Origin: Actinokineospora xionganensis
GTDB lineage: Bacteria; Actinomycetota; Actinomycetes; Mycobacteriales; Pseudonocardiaceae
Direction: 5' to 3'
Assembly: GCF_014323725.1 (NCBI RefSeq)
Contig: NZ_JABVED010000006.1
Span: 124,001-188,000, forward strand
DNA length: 64,000 nucleotides
The stretch's first letter is position 1; each line of letters opens with the position of its first letter. Shown piece after piece: positions 1-8,844 of this stretch. Under the pieces are notes generated by a model. The model was given only the letters and a program-made list of their open reading frames with translations. It searched no databases and was not told the origin of the DNA. The position numbers and the translations under genes are program-made.

Positions 1-2124
1 CACCACGTCGGGCTGGCCGACATCCAGCGCGCGGCGGGCTCCGGGCAGCTGTTCGACTCACTGGTGGTGTTCGAGAACTTCCCGGTCGACGAGCAGACCC
101 GGATCGAGCCCGCGCCGGGCCTGCGGGTCACCGCCGCCGAGGGCATCGACGCGACGCACTACCCGCTGACCCTGGCCGTGCTGCCGGGCGCCGAACTGGA
201 CCTGCACCTGGAGTACCACCCGGAGTGTTTCGACCGCGCGGGCACGCAGCGGGTCCTCGACCGGTTCGTGCGAGTCCTCGACGGGCTGCTCACGGACCCG
301 TCGATCCGGGTCGCCGCGGTGGATCCGCTGACCGACGACGAGCGCCACCAGGTGCTCCGGGCATGGAACGACACCACGCTGCACGTGCCACCCGCGGCCA
401 CCCTCCCGAGCCTGTTCGCCGACGCGGTCGCCAACGATCCCGACGGCAGCGCGCTGGTGTGCGGAGGCAACGAGCTGACCTTCGCCGAGCTGGACGCCGC
501 GGCCAACCGGCTCGCCAACGCCCTTGTCGCCCAGGGGGTCGGGCCGGAGCGGATCGTCGCGCTGCTGCTGCCGCGGACCGCCGAGTTCGTGGTGGCGATG
601 CTCGCGGTGCTCAAGGCGGGCGGCGCGTACCTGCCGATCGACCCCGCCTACCCGGCCGCGCGCATCACGGCCACGATCGCCGACGCCGACCCGCACCTGG
701 TGATCAGCATGACCGCCGTCGCCGACGTACTCGGGGACATGCCTCGGATGCTGCTCGACGAGCAGACCTTCGAGGCCTTCCGGGAGACGGCTCCCGACGT
801 CGGCCTGCAACCCCGGCACCCGGCGTACGTGATCTACACGTCCGGCTCGACCGGGGTGCCCAAGGGTGTGGTGGTCACGCACGCCAGCGTGGTCAACCTG
901 TTCCACAGCCACCGGGAGACGCTGTACAAGCCCACCGTCGCCGCCGCGGGCGGTCGGACGCTGCGAGTCGGGCACACCTGGTCGTTCGCGTTCGACGCCT
1001 CCTGGCAGCCGCAACTGTGGCTGCTCGACGGGCACGCCCTGCACCTTGTCACCGAGGAGACACTGCGCGACCCGGCGCTGCTCACCGAGCAGGTGCGCGT
1101 CGAGAGGCTCGACTTCATCGAGGTCAGCCCGTCGCTGGCCGTCGCGCTCGCCGACGCGGGCCTGATCGGCGACGGCGAATGCCCGCTGCTGGCGCTCGGT
1201 GTCGGCGGCGAGGCTGTTCCACCGGCGTTCTGGCGCACGATGCGGACGCTGCGGAACACCCAGTGCTACAACCTCTACGGCCCCACCGAGACCACAGTGG
1301 ACGCTCTCGCGGCACGTGCGGCGGACAGCGAGACCCCGCTGGTCGGCACGCCCACCGCCAACACCAGCGCGTACGTCCTCGACGCCTCGCTGCGGCCGGT
1401 CGCGCCGGGAGTGGCCGGTGAGCTGTACCTCGGCGGCGCGGGGCTGGCCCGGGGCTACCTGCGCCGGGAGAGCCTCACCGCAGAGCGGTTCGTCGCCGAC
1501 CCGTTCGGCCCGGCCGGATCGCGGATGTACCGCACCGGGGACCTGGTGCGGTGGACCGGGAACGGGAAGATCGACTACCTGGGCCGGGTCGACGAGCAGG
1601 TCAAAGTGCGCGGCTTCCGGGTCGAACTGGGCGAGATCGCCGCGACCCTCTCGGCGCATCCTCAGGTGGCCCAGGCCGTGGTCACCGAGCTGGCGGGCAG
1701 ACTCGTCGCGCACGTTTTCCCATCCACAGTGGACAGACCGGTTGGCCTGCGAGAGTTCCTCGGCGAACGGCTGCCGGATTACATGGTGCCTGCCGCGTTC
1801 GTGGTCCTGGACGCCTTGCCGCTGACCCCGCACGGCAAGGTCGACCGGGCGGCGTTGCCCGCACCGGAACTCACCACGACCGTGGGCCGGGAACCACGCA
1901 CGCTCACCGAGAAGATCCTCTGCGGCCTGTTCGCCGACGTCCTCGAAGTGCCGTCCGTGGCGGTCGACGACGACTTCTTCGCCCTCGGCGGGCACTCGCT
2001 GCTGATCGTCGCGCTCCGCACCCGCGTCACCGAGGAATTCGGCAGGCCGGTCCCGGTCGCCGCCCTGTTCGCCAACCCGACACCCGAACTGCTAGCCGCC
2101 ATCATGGAAAGGAACGAACCGTGA
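1..2124 (+). CDS. Nonribosomal peptide synthetase, C-terminal part (C-A-PCP), 5' truncated by window
   Basis: The open frame runs in from base 1 without a start, so only the last 707 residues are visible. Order: end of a condensation domain (visible residues 1-125), adenylation domain (about 140-610) and carrier domain (about 640-705). The A3 loop [12 protein letters not shown]5 YGPTETT, A7 YRTGDL and A10 [10 protein letters not shown] are intact. The carrier motif LGGHSL places the phosphopantetheine Ser at visible residue 666. By hand alignment to GrsA the specificity residues are roughly D-A-Q-E-G-G-L-V-D-K, which I cannot assign firmly; it is nearest in feel to Gln/Glu-type codes. No thioesterase follows. 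The stop overlaps the MbtH start by four bases (GTGA), so the genes are translationally coupled. The downstream genes make a siderophore synthetase the likely role (inference). Confidence 0.95.
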   Translation, partial: HHVGLADIQRAAGSGQLFDSLVVFENFPVDEQTRIEPAPGLRVTAAEGIDATHYPLTLAVLPGAELDLHLEYHPECFDRAGTQRVLDRFVRVLDGLLTDPSIRVAAVDPLTDDERHQVLRAWNDTTLHVPPAATLPSLFADAVANDPDGSALVCGGNELTFAELDAAANRLANALVAQGVGPERIVALLLPRTAEFVVAMLAVLKAGGAYLPIDPAYPAARITATIADADPHLVISMTAVADVLGDMPRMLLDEQTFEAFRETAPDVGLQPRHPAYVIYTSGSTGVPKGVVVTHASVVNLFHSHRETLYKPTVAAAGGRTLRVGHTWSFAFDASWQPQLWLLDGHALHLVTEETLRDPALLTEQVRVERLDFIEVSPSLAVALADAGLIGDGECPLLALGVGGEAVPPAFWRTMRTLRNTQCYNLYGPTETTVDALAARAADSETPLVGTPTANTSAYVLDASLRPVAPGVAGELYLGGAGLARGYLRRESLTAERFVADPFGPAGSRMYRTGDLVRWTGNGKIDYLGRVDEQVKVRGFRVELGEIAATLSAHPQVAQAVVTELAGRLVAHVFPSTVDRPVGLREFLGERLPDYMVPAAFVVLDALPLTPHGKVDRAALPAPELTTTVGREPRTLTEKILCGLFADVLEVPSVAVDDDFFALGGHSLLIVALRTRVTEEFGRPVPVAALFANPTPELLAAIMERNEP

Positions 2125-2330
2125 CCAACCCGTTCGAGAACCCCGACGGCACGTACCTGGCGCTGGTCAACGACGAGGGCCAGCACTCGCTGTGGCCGGA
2201 GTTCGCCGACGTGCCCGCGGGCTGGACGGTCGCGTTCGGCCCGGACACCCGGCAGGCCTGCCTGGACCACATCAGCGCGAACTGGACCGACATGCGGCCC
2301 AAGAGCCTGATCGAGGCGATGGGCGAATGA
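2121..2330 (+). CDS. MbtH-family NRPS accessory protein
   Basis: 69 residues from a GTG that overlaps the NRPS stop. The family signature is complete: N-x-E-x-Q-x-S near residue 17 ([10 protein letters not shown]), PAGW, and the C-terminal WTDMRPKSL. MbtH proteins bind adenylation domains and are often needed for their folding or activity, so this one probably serves one or both NRPS proteins of the operon. Its own stop overlaps the ATG of the next gene (ATGA). It is too short to appear as a separate reading frame starting with ATG. Confidence 0.97.
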   Translation: MTNPFENPDGTYLALVNDEGQHSLWPEFADVPAGWTVAFGPDTRQACLDHISANWTDMRPKSLIEAMGE

Positions 2331-3535
2331 ACACCGCCGAACTGGCGGACACGCCCCTCGAACGGTCGGTCGACGGGCGTCCGCTCTACGCGCTCTACCC
2401 CGCGCGCCGCGGCGAGGACCCGGGCCCGCTGCCAGAGGGCGCCGGGCTGGTGCTGTCCCGGTTCGCGGTGATCCACCGCGAGGGCACCGCACTGCTCCTC
2501 GAGTCGCCGCGCGCCTGGTGTGACGTGCGGGTGCACGACCCGGCCGTGCTGGCGGTCATCGGCGCGCTTTCCACGCCGCTGCGGTTCTCGGCGCTGCCGG
2601 AGGTCCTGCCCGCCGAGGCGACCGAACTGCTGATCGCCGACCTGTGGCGGGCCCGGCTGGTCGTGGCGTACGGCGCGGAGGAGGAAACCGAGCTACGCCT
2701 GCGCCAGTGGAGTCCGTTCGAACTGTGGCTGCACAACCGCAGCAGGCTCGGCGAGTCCGGCGGCTTCAACGCCTCCTGGGGCCTGACCGCATGGGCCGAC
2801 GGGACTTTCCGGCCGCTGCCCGCGCGCCCCGAGCCCTACCCCGGCACACCGATGGACTTGTTCCGGCCGGACCTGGAAGCGCTGCGCCGCGACGATCCCA
2901 GCCTTACCACCGTGCTCGAAGACCGACGCTCGATCCGCGAGCACGATCATGGCAACCCGCTGACCGTCGACCAGCTCGGCGAGTTCCTGTTCCGCTGCAC
3001 GCGAGTGCGCGGCACCCACCTGCTCGACGGCATCGAGCACGTCGACCGCCCGTACCCCTCCGGCGGCGCGCTGCACGAGCTGGAGATCTACCCGGTCGTC
3101 CGGTACGTCGACGGCCTTGAGCCCGGGATGTACCACTACGACGGGCACACCCACCAGCTTCAGCCGGTGTGCGGGGAGAACGACGCGACCAAGACGCTGA
3201 TCATGGCCGCCGAACTGGCCACCGGCGCCAAGGACCCGCAGCTGGTCTTCGTCGTCGCCGCCCGCTTCGGCAGGCTGCTGTGGAAGTACGAGGCGATGGG
3301 CTACGCGGCGATCCTCAAGGACGTCGGTGTGCTCTACCACGTCATGTACTCCGTGGCCACGGCGATGGGCCTGGCCGCGTGCGCGATCGGGGGCGGCCAC
3401 GCCGAGGTGTTCACCGCGGCGACCGGCCGGGACTACTTCACCGAGGGCGCGGTCGGCGAGTTCATGCTCGGCAGTGTCGCTCAGGGCGCCGCCCAGGAGT
3501 CCACCCAGGAAAACGGAGCAGCAGCAGGTGTTTGA
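2327..3535 (+). CDS. SagB/ThcOx-type FMN-dependent dehydrogenase (azoline oxidase)
   Basis: 402 residues. The C-terminal half is a SagB-type nitroreductase fold: RRSIREHD near residue 203, the [10 protein letters not shown] segment typical of SagB oxidases, then [19 protein letters not shown] and an AACAIGGG segment. The N-terminal half is a poorly conserved winged-helix-like region, as in stand-alone SagB proteins. Family members oxidise thiazolines or oxazolines to thiazoles or oxazoles with FMN. It lies directly before a heterocyclization-domain NRPS, and the ATGA and 8-base overlaps on each side put it in the same operon. It is therefore likely to aromatise the ring that NRPS makes (inference). 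The ATG at 2327 is chosen because of the coupled overlap. Confidence 0.9.
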   Translation: MNTAELADTPLERSVDGRPLYALYPARRGEDPGPLPEGAGLVLSRFAVIHREGTALLLESPRAWCDVRVHDPAVLAVIGALSTPLRFSALPEVLPAEATELLIADLWRARLVVAYGAEEETELRLRQWSPFELWLHNRSRLGESGGFNASWGLTAWADGTFRPLPARPEPYPGTPMDLFRPDLEALRRDDPSLTTVLEDRRSIREHDHGNPLTVDQLGEFLFRCTRVRGTHLLDGIEHVDRPYPSGGALHELEIYPVVRYVDGLEPGMYHYDGHTHQLQPVCGENDATKTLIMAAELATGAKDPQLVFVVAARFGRLLWKYEAMGYAAILKDVGVLYHVMYSVATAMGLAACAIGGGHAEVFTAATGRDYFTEGAVGEFMLGSVAQGAAQESTQENGAAAGV

Positions 3536-6500
3536 CGCATTCCCGACGGTCGAGCCCGCGCCGAACGCGCGGTTCGAGCCGTTCCCCGTCACCGACCAGC
3601 AGCACGCCTACCTCGTCGGCCGGACCGGTGAGTTCGAGCTGGGCAACGTGTCCACCCACGCGTACTACGAGTACGAGGGCGAACTCGACCTGGACCGGTT
3701 CACCCGCGCGTGGCAGCGGATCGTCGATCGGCACGACATGCTGCGCGCCGTCCTGCTGCCCGACAGCGAGCAACAGGTGATCCTCGCTGACGTACCGCCC
3801 TTCGCGCCCGAGGTCGTCGACCTGCGAGGCCTGGGCACGGACGAGGTTTCCGCCCGGCTGACGGAAATCCGCGACCGGATGTCGCACGAGGTGCGGCCCG
3901 CCGACCGGTACCCACTGTTCGGTGTCGTGGTCAGCAGGCTCACCGACGAGCGCGCCCGGGCGCACATCAGCTTCGACGGGCTCACCCTCGACTACCTGAG
4001 CTGGCAGTTGCTCGTCGCCGACCTGACCCGGTTCTACGCCGACCCGGACCTGAAGATCGACCCGCTCGACCTGACCTTCCGCGACTACGTGCACACCCAG
4101 CGGGCGTTGAAGGACACCGAGTCCTACCGCCGCGCCGAGGAGTACTGGCGCGGCCGGGTCGAGGACCTGCCGGAGTCGCCGAGGCTGCCGATCCGCACCG
4201 ACCCCGCGACCATCTCCCACCCGCGCTGGACCAGCCGGGCGGGCACTCTCGACGCCGAACCGTGGCGCGCCCTCAAGGCGCTGGCCGGTCGGGCCGGGCT
4301 CACCCCGACCGCCCTCGTGCTCGCCGCGTTCGCCGAGGTGCTCGCGGTGTGGTCCGAGGAGCCGCGGTTCACCGTCAATGTGCCGCGGATGAACCGGCTT
4401 GCGCTGCACCCGCAGGCCAACGAGATCCTCGGCGAGTTCGCGTCGTTCTCGCTGCTGGCCGTCGACCACGACGGCTCGGCGCCCTTCACCCAGCGGGCCA
4501 AGGCCGTACAGCGGCAGCTGTGGACCGATCTGGCGCACCAGCAGGTCAGCGGGGTGCAGGTGCTGCGCGAGCTGAGCCGGGTCCGCGGCGGCGTCCACCG
4601 CGCGGCCATGCCCGTGGTGCTGACCAGCACGCTCGGCTTCGACGCCGGGCCCGCTCCGCTGCTCGGCGGGCAGATCGAGCGGGTGTTCGCGATCTCGCAG
4701 ACCCCGCAGGTCTACCTCGACGTGCAGGTCGAGGAGTCCCCGTCCGGCGCGATGACCTACAACTGGGACAGCGTCGACGAGATCTTCCCGGCCGACCTGA
4801 TCGCCGACGCCTTCGCCGCGTTCGGCGCGCTGCTGTCACGCCTGGCCACCGACCCGCAGAGCTGGTCGGCCACCGACTTCGCGCTCGCGTCCGCCGGTCC
4901 GCTCTCCGGCGCGGAGCGCCCGGTGCCCGAGACGTTGGTGCAGCAGCTTTTCCTCGACCAGGCCGAGCAGCGGCCCGACGATGTCGCCGTGATCACCTCC
5001 GGCGGCTCGCTGACCTACCGGGACGTGTGCTCGCGCGCCTGGCAGGTCGCCCACTGGCTGTGCGAGCACGGCGCGTGCGCCGAGACCCCGGTGGCGGTCG
5101 TGCTGGACAAGGGCTGGGAACAGGTGGTGGCGGCCTACGGCTCGCTGTTCGCCGGGTCGCCCTACCTGCCCGTGGACGCCGCGCTGCCGCCCGCACGGAT
5201 CGCCGCGCTGCTCGACGCGGCCGGTGTCTCGCTCGTGCTGACCAGAAGTGCGCTCTACGAGTCCCTTGTGGACAGTGTCGGGGCACGACAGGTGCTGTGC
5301 GTCGACGACGCGAGCGACCTGCCGGACACACCGCTCGACACCGTCCAGACCCCGTCGGACCTCGCCTACGTGCTGTTCACCTCCGGCTCCACCGGCACGC
5401 CCAAGGGCGCGATGATCGAGCACGCGGGCATGGTCAACTGCCTGCGCGACACCATCGACACGTTCGGCATCGGTCCGGGCGACCGCGCCCTGGCCGTGAC
5501 CGCCCTGCACCACGACATGTCGACGTTCGACGTCTTCGGCGTCCTGGGTGCGGGCGGCGCGATCGTGATCCCGGACGCGGTGCGCGCCCGCGACGCCGAG
5601 CACTGGGCCGACCTGATCGCCGAACACGGTGTCACGGTGTGGAACTCGGTGCCCGCCATGATGGAGATGCTCCTGCAGACGGGGCAGGCGCCGTCGTCGC
5701 TTCGGCTGGCTTTCCTTGGCGGCGACTGGATTCCGCTGCGGCTGGCCGCCGAGGTGACGTCGAGCCTGCGCCTGGTGTCGGTGGGCGGACCGACCGAGAC
5801 GACGCTATGGAACATCTGGTACCCGGTCGAGGAGTTCGACGAGTCGTGGCGCAGCGTCCCTTATGGCGCGCCGATCGCGAACACGCGCTACCACGTCCTC
5901 GACCCGTGGCGGCGTGCTCGACCCGCGGGCGTGACCGGTGAGCTGTACTGCGCCGGTCCCGGTGTCGCCCGCGGCTACCTCGGCGACCCCGAGCGCACCT
6001 CGCAGTCCTTTGTGGAACACGACGGGGAACGGCTCTACCGCACCGGCGACCGCGGGCGGCTGCTGCCGGACGGGGTGATCGAGTTCGCCGGGCGCGAGGA
6101 CACGCAGGTGAAGATCCGCGGGCAGCGCATCGAACTCGGCGAGATCGAGGCGGCGCTCGCCGCGGTCCCCGGCGTGCGCGACGCCGTCGTCACCGCCGTG
6201 CCGCACACGGACCGACCCGGATACCGGGCGCTCGCCGCGCACGTCGTCGGCGAGTCGCTCGACGTGGAGGAGATCCGCCGAGCGCTGTCGGCGCGGCTGC
6301 CCGCGCACATGGTGCCCGCGACGGTGGCGGTGCTCGACCGGTTCCCGCTGACCCGCAACGGGAAGGTCGACCGGGCCGCGCTCGCGTCGGCTGACGCGGA
6401 GCCGGTGGACCCCGTGGTCGATGGCGACGTGAGTCCGCTCGAAGAGGTCATCGCCGGGGTGTGGGCGGAGGTACTGGAGGTCGAGCGGGTCGGCGTCACC

Positions 6501-6749
6501 GACGACTTCTTCGCCCTGGGCGGGGATTCGCTGCTCGCCACCCGGATCGTCGCCCGACTGCGCGAGGCGCTGGACACGCCGGGTCTCGGCCTGCTGTCGG
6601 TGCTGTCCACCGTGACCGTCCGCCAACTCGCCGCCGCGATGGTCGTCGATCAGGAGCAGCCGGGCCGGATCGAACAGGTCGCCGAGCTGTACCTGGAGAT
6701 CTCGCGGATGCCGGAGGCTGAAGTCGCCGCGGAGCTGATGGGCCGATGA
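3528..6749 (+). CDS. NRPS with heterocyclization, adenylation and carrier domains (Cy-A-PCP)
   Basis: 1073 residues from a GTG overlapping the previous stop; a purine-rich stretch (GGAAAACGGAGCAG) precedes it. The first domain is cyclization, not plain condensation: it opens with FPVTDQQHAYLVGR (Cy1) and has DGLTLDYLS near residue 150, the DxxxxDxxS form that replaces HHxxxDG. The A domain (about 450-950) has FTSGSTGTPKG, GGPTETT, YRTGDRG and [10 protein letters not shown]. The carrier motif LGGDSL is near residue 997. Hand-aligned specificity residues are D-M-F-N-F-G-V-L-W, closest in pattern to Cys codes, with Ser/Thr not excluded. Cy domains condense and cyclise Cys, Ser or Thr to a thiazoline or oxazoline. 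There is no terminal TE; the protein ends in a short helical tail and overlaps the next gene by ATGA. Confidence 0.95.
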   Translation: MFDAFPTVEPAPNARFEPFPVTDQQHAYLVGRTGEFELGNVSTHAYYEYEGELDLDRFTRAWQRIVDRHDMLRAVLLPDSEQQVILADVPPFAPEVVDLRGLGTDEVSARLTEIRDRMSHEVRPADRYPLFGVVVSRLTDERARAHISFDGLTLDYLSWQLLVADLTRFYADPDLKIDPLDLTFRDYVHTQRALKDTESYRRAEEYWRGRVEDLPESPRLPIRTDPATISHPRWTSRAGTLDAEPWRALKALAGRAGLTPTALVLAAFAEVLAVWSEEPRFTVNVPRMNRLALHPQANEILGEFASFSLLAVDHDGSAPFTQRAKAVQRQLWTDLAHQQVSGVQVLRELSRVRGGVHRAAMPVVLTSTLGFDAGPAPLLGGQIERVFAISQTPQVYLDVQVEESPSGAMTYNWDSVDEIFPADLIADAFAAFGALLSRLATDPQSWSATDFALASAGPLSGAERPVPETLVQQLFLDQAEQRPDDVAVITSGGSLTYRDVCSRAWQVAHWLCEHGACAETPVAVVLDKGWEQVVAAYGSLFAGSPYLPVDAALPPARIAALLDAAGVSLVLTRSALYESLVDSVGARQVLCVDDASDLPDTPLDTVQTPSDLAYVLFTSGSTGTPKGAMIEHAGMVNCLRDTIDTFGIGPGDRALAVTALHHDMSTFDVFGVLGAGGAIVIPDAVRARDAEHWADLIAEHGVTVWNSVPAMMEMLLQTGQAPSSLRLAFLGGDWIPLRLAAEVTSSLRLVSVGGPTETTLWNIWYPVEEFDESWRSVPYGAPIANTRYHVLDPWRRARPAGVTGELYCAGPGVARGYLGDPERTSQSFVEHDGERLYRTGDRGRLLPDGVIEFAGREDTQVKIRGQRIELGEIEAALAAVPGVRDAVVTAVPHTDRPGYRALAAHVVGESLDVEEIRRALSARLPAHMVPATVAVLDRFPLTRNGKVDRAALASADAEPVDPVVDGDVSPLEEVIAGVWAEVLEVERVGVTDDFFALGGDSLLATRIVARLREALDTPGLGLLSVLSTVTVRQLAAAMVVDQEQPGRIEQVAELYLEISRMPEAEVAAELMGR

Positions 6750-7741
6750 CGATCTTCCGCGGCGACTGGGTCCGCTGCTACAGACCGCGGCCGTACGCGA
6801 CCCGGCGGCTGGTCTGCTTCCCGCACGCGGCGGGCGCGGCGGGGTTCTACCGGCAGTGGGTGGACACCCTGCCCGCCGACATCGAACTGTGGGCGGTGCA
6901 GTACCCGGGCCGCGAGGACCGCTTCACCGAGCCGTGCGTGCCGGACATGGAGACGCTGGCCGACTTGGTCGCCGACGCGCTGGCGCCCGCGCTCGACCTG
7001 CCGACGGCGTTGTTCGGGCACAGCATGGGCGCGGCCGTCGGATACGAGGTCACCCGCAGGCTGTTGGGCGGCGGGGCTCCTGTGGAGCGGCTGTTCGTGT
7101 CCGCCCGGCCGTCACCCTCGCACCAGCGGGCCACCCGGACCGAGGTGTACCTGTGTGACGACGACGGGATCGTCGCGGAACTGGCGACGCTGCGCGGGTC
7201 GGGCCTCGCCGTACTCGACCAGCCCGAGCTGCGCGAGCTCGTGCTTCCCATGGTCCGCAACGACTTCCGGCTGATCGAGACGTACCGTCCCGCCGTCGCC
7301 GCGCCGCTGCCGATCCCGATCCTGGCGCTGGCGGGCGCGGACGACCCGCGGATGACCGTGGCGCAGGCGGCGGACTGGGCCGAGGCGACCGACGCCGGGT
7401 TCGGCCTGGAAGTGTTCCCCGGCGGCCACTTCTACCTGGAGCCGCTGCGCGGCCAGGTGATCAAGACCGTGATCGACCAGCTGACCGATGAGGAGAAAGC
7501 CATGACGACCCCGGACGAGCTGACCGTGGACGGAATCCGCGCGTCGGTCGCGGAGCTGCTGGCCATCGACGTGGACCGCGTCGGACCGGAGGACAACCTG
7601 CTCATGCTGGGCGTCGACTCGATCAAGCTGATGGGCCTGGCCAGCCGCTGGCAGCGACACGGCGTCGAGGTGCCGTTCGTCGACCTGGCCGAGAACCCGA
7701 CGGCCGCCCACTGGTCGAAGCTGCTGAGCGGAGCGGCCTAG
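6746..7741 (+). CDS. Type II thioesterase fused to aryl/peptidyl carrier protein
   Basis: 331 residues. Residues 1-248 are an alpha/beta-hydrolase thioesterase of the type II (editing) class: PHAAG near 27, nucleophile elbow GHSMG with Ser93, Asp199 or 200 in LAGADDP, and His228 in PGGHFY. Residues 255-331 form a carrier domain with LGVDSIKLM (Ser292) and a tail ending LAENPTAAHW, which resembles the aryl carrier domains of EntB/VibB/DhbB-type proteins. Type II TEs of siderophore operons are normally stand-alone, so this fusion is odd. An ATG at 7502 with a well-spaced AGGAG could also give a free 79-residue carrier. It starts by ATGA overlap with the NRPS and is the last biosynthetic gene in view. 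Confidence 0.9.
   Translation: MTIFRGDWVRCYRPRPYATRRLVCFPHAAGAAGFYRQWVDTLPADIELWAVQYPGREDRFTEPCVPDMETLADLVADALAPALDLPTALFGHSMGAAVGYEVTRRLLGGGAPVERLFVSARPSPSHQRATRTEVYLCDDDGIVAELATLRGSGLAVLDQPELRELVLPMVRNDFRLIETYRPAVAAPLPIPILALAGADDPRMTVAQAADWAEATDAGFGLEVFPGGHFYLEPLRGQVIKTVIDQLTDEEKAMTTPDELTVDGIRASVAELLAIDVDRVGPEDNLLMLGVDSIKLMGLASRWQRHGVEVPFVDLAENPTAAHWSKLLSGAA
7491..7504 (+). promoter_or_regulatory. Internal Shine-Dalgarno plus ATG for a free carrier protein
   Basis: AGGAG at 7491-7495 lies six bases before an in-frame ATG at 7502, exactly at the junction between thioesterase and carrier domains. This is as good a ribosome-binding site as any in the operon. It could allow a separate 79-residue carrier protein (7502-7741) from the same reading frame. 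It may also be a relic of two genes that fused. Confidence 0.55.
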
Positions 7742-7767
7742 TCTTCCGAGCCCGACCGGCCTCGTAC

Positions 7768-7786
7768 TAAAGTATGGCTAACCTAA
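7768..7786 (+). promoter_or_regulatory. Iron box (IdeR/DmdR1-type operator) before Fe-siderophore importer
   Basis: TAAAGTATGGCTAACCTAA matches the actinobacterial iron-box consensus TTAGGTTAGGCTAACCTAA at 15 of 19 positions, with a perfect right half. It lies 27 bases before the GTG at 7813. Repression by an iron-loaded DtxR-family regulator is the expected control. Because it overlaps the ATG at 7774, that ATG is unlikely to be the true start of the permease. Confidence 0.85.
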
Positions 7787-7812
7787 GACGACGCGGACGG
7801 GACGGGAGCCTC

Positions 7813-8844
7813 GTGGATCAGACCGTCCGTTCGGCGACCACCGGCATCCGTCCCGCGACCCGCCCGCTCGTCCTGCTGCTGGCCACCTTCCTGCTCGCGG
7901 GCCTGTGCGTCGCGTCGCTGGCGATCGGCAGCAAGACAATCCCGTTCGGCGAGGTGTTCAGCGTCCTCATCGACCCGCGGGGCGGCGAGACGGAAGCCAT
8001 CGTGCGCGGGCTGCGGCTGCCGCGGACCCTGCTGGGCCTGTTCGCCGGGGTGGCGCTGGGCCTGTCCGGCGCGCTCATCCAGGGCGTGACCCGCAACCCG
8101 TTGGCCGACCCGGGAATCCTCGGCGTCAGCGCGGGCGCGGGGTTCGCCGTGTCGCTGGCGGTCCTGGCGTTCGGCCTGTCGTCGTTCTACTCCTACGTGT
8201 GGTTCGCCTTCGCCGGAGCCGCCATCGCCAGCGTGGTCGTCTACGCACTCGGCGGCTTCGGCCGCGGTGGCGCGACCCCGGTGAAACTGGCGCTGGCCGG
8301 GGTGGCGATGCTGGCCCTGCTGACCTCGCTGACCAGCGGCGTTCTGCTGCTGGACCCGAACGCGCTGTACGTGTACCGCTCGTGGGCGGTGGGTTCGCTG
8401 ACCGGGCAGGACACCGCGATAGTGGCCCAGATGGTGCCGTTCCTGCTGACCGGGACGGCATTGGCGCTGTCCGTGGCCCCCGCCCTGAACAGCCTCGCCC
8501 TGGGTGATGACGTGGCGTCGGCATTGGGGCGCAGGATCGGCCTGATCCGGCTCGGCGGGGTTGTCGCGGTGACCCTGCTGGCGGGGACGGTGTCGGCGGT
8601 GGTGGGGCCGATCGTGTTCATCGGGTTGGTGATCCCGCATGTGGCACGGGCGATCACTGGGCCGGATTACCGGTGGATCTTGCCGTACACGATGGTCCTG
8701 GCACCGTGTCTCGTCCTGGCCGCCGACATCCTCGGGCGGGTCGTGGCGCGACCTGGGGAAATCGGCGTCGGTGTGATCACAGCCTTCCTTGGGGCGCCGT
8801 TCTTCATCGCCCTGATTCGGCGTCGTCGACTCGCGGAGTTGTGA
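7813..8844 (+). CDS. FecCD-family Fe-siderophore ABC permease, first subunit
   Basis: 343 residues. A hydrophobic multi-span membrane protein with the FecCD/BtuC signatures RLPRTLLGLFAGVALG, GALIQGVTRNPLADP and GPIVFIGLVIPHVAR. It forms the inner-membrane channel with the next permease and takes up ferric siderophore delivered by a lipoprotein that is not in this window. I place the start at GTG 7813, with GGGAG just upstream, rather than at the ATG 39 bases earlier that lies inside the iron box. Its stop overlaps the next ATG by one base (TGATG). Confidence 0.95.
   Translation: MDQTVRSATTGIRPATRPLVLLLATFLLAGLCVASLAIGSKTIPFGEVFSVLIDPRGGETEAIVRGLRLPRTLLGLFAGVALGLSGALIQGVTRNPLADPGILGVSAGAGFAVSLAVLAFGLSSFYSYVWFAFAGAAIASVVVYALGGFGRGGATPVKLALAGVAMLALLTSLTSGVLLLDPNALYVYRSWAVGSLTGQDTAIVAQMVPFLLTGTALALSVAPALNSLALGDDVASALGRRIGLIRLGGVVAVTLLAGTVSAVVGPIVFIGLVIPHVARAITGPDYRWILPYTMVLAPCLVLAADILGRVVARPGEIGVGVITAFLGAPFFIALIRRRRLAEL

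Noticed and set aside
58-1995. Long minus-strand open frame of 645 codons opposite the first NRPS
   Set aside because: Arg/Gly/Val-rich, no domain, antisense to clear NRPS motifs; a result of GC-rich third positions.
7774-7812. Upstream ATG as start of the first permease
   Set aside because: It lies inside the iron box, has no Shine-Dalgarno, and would add a 13-residue unconserved tail before GTG 7813.
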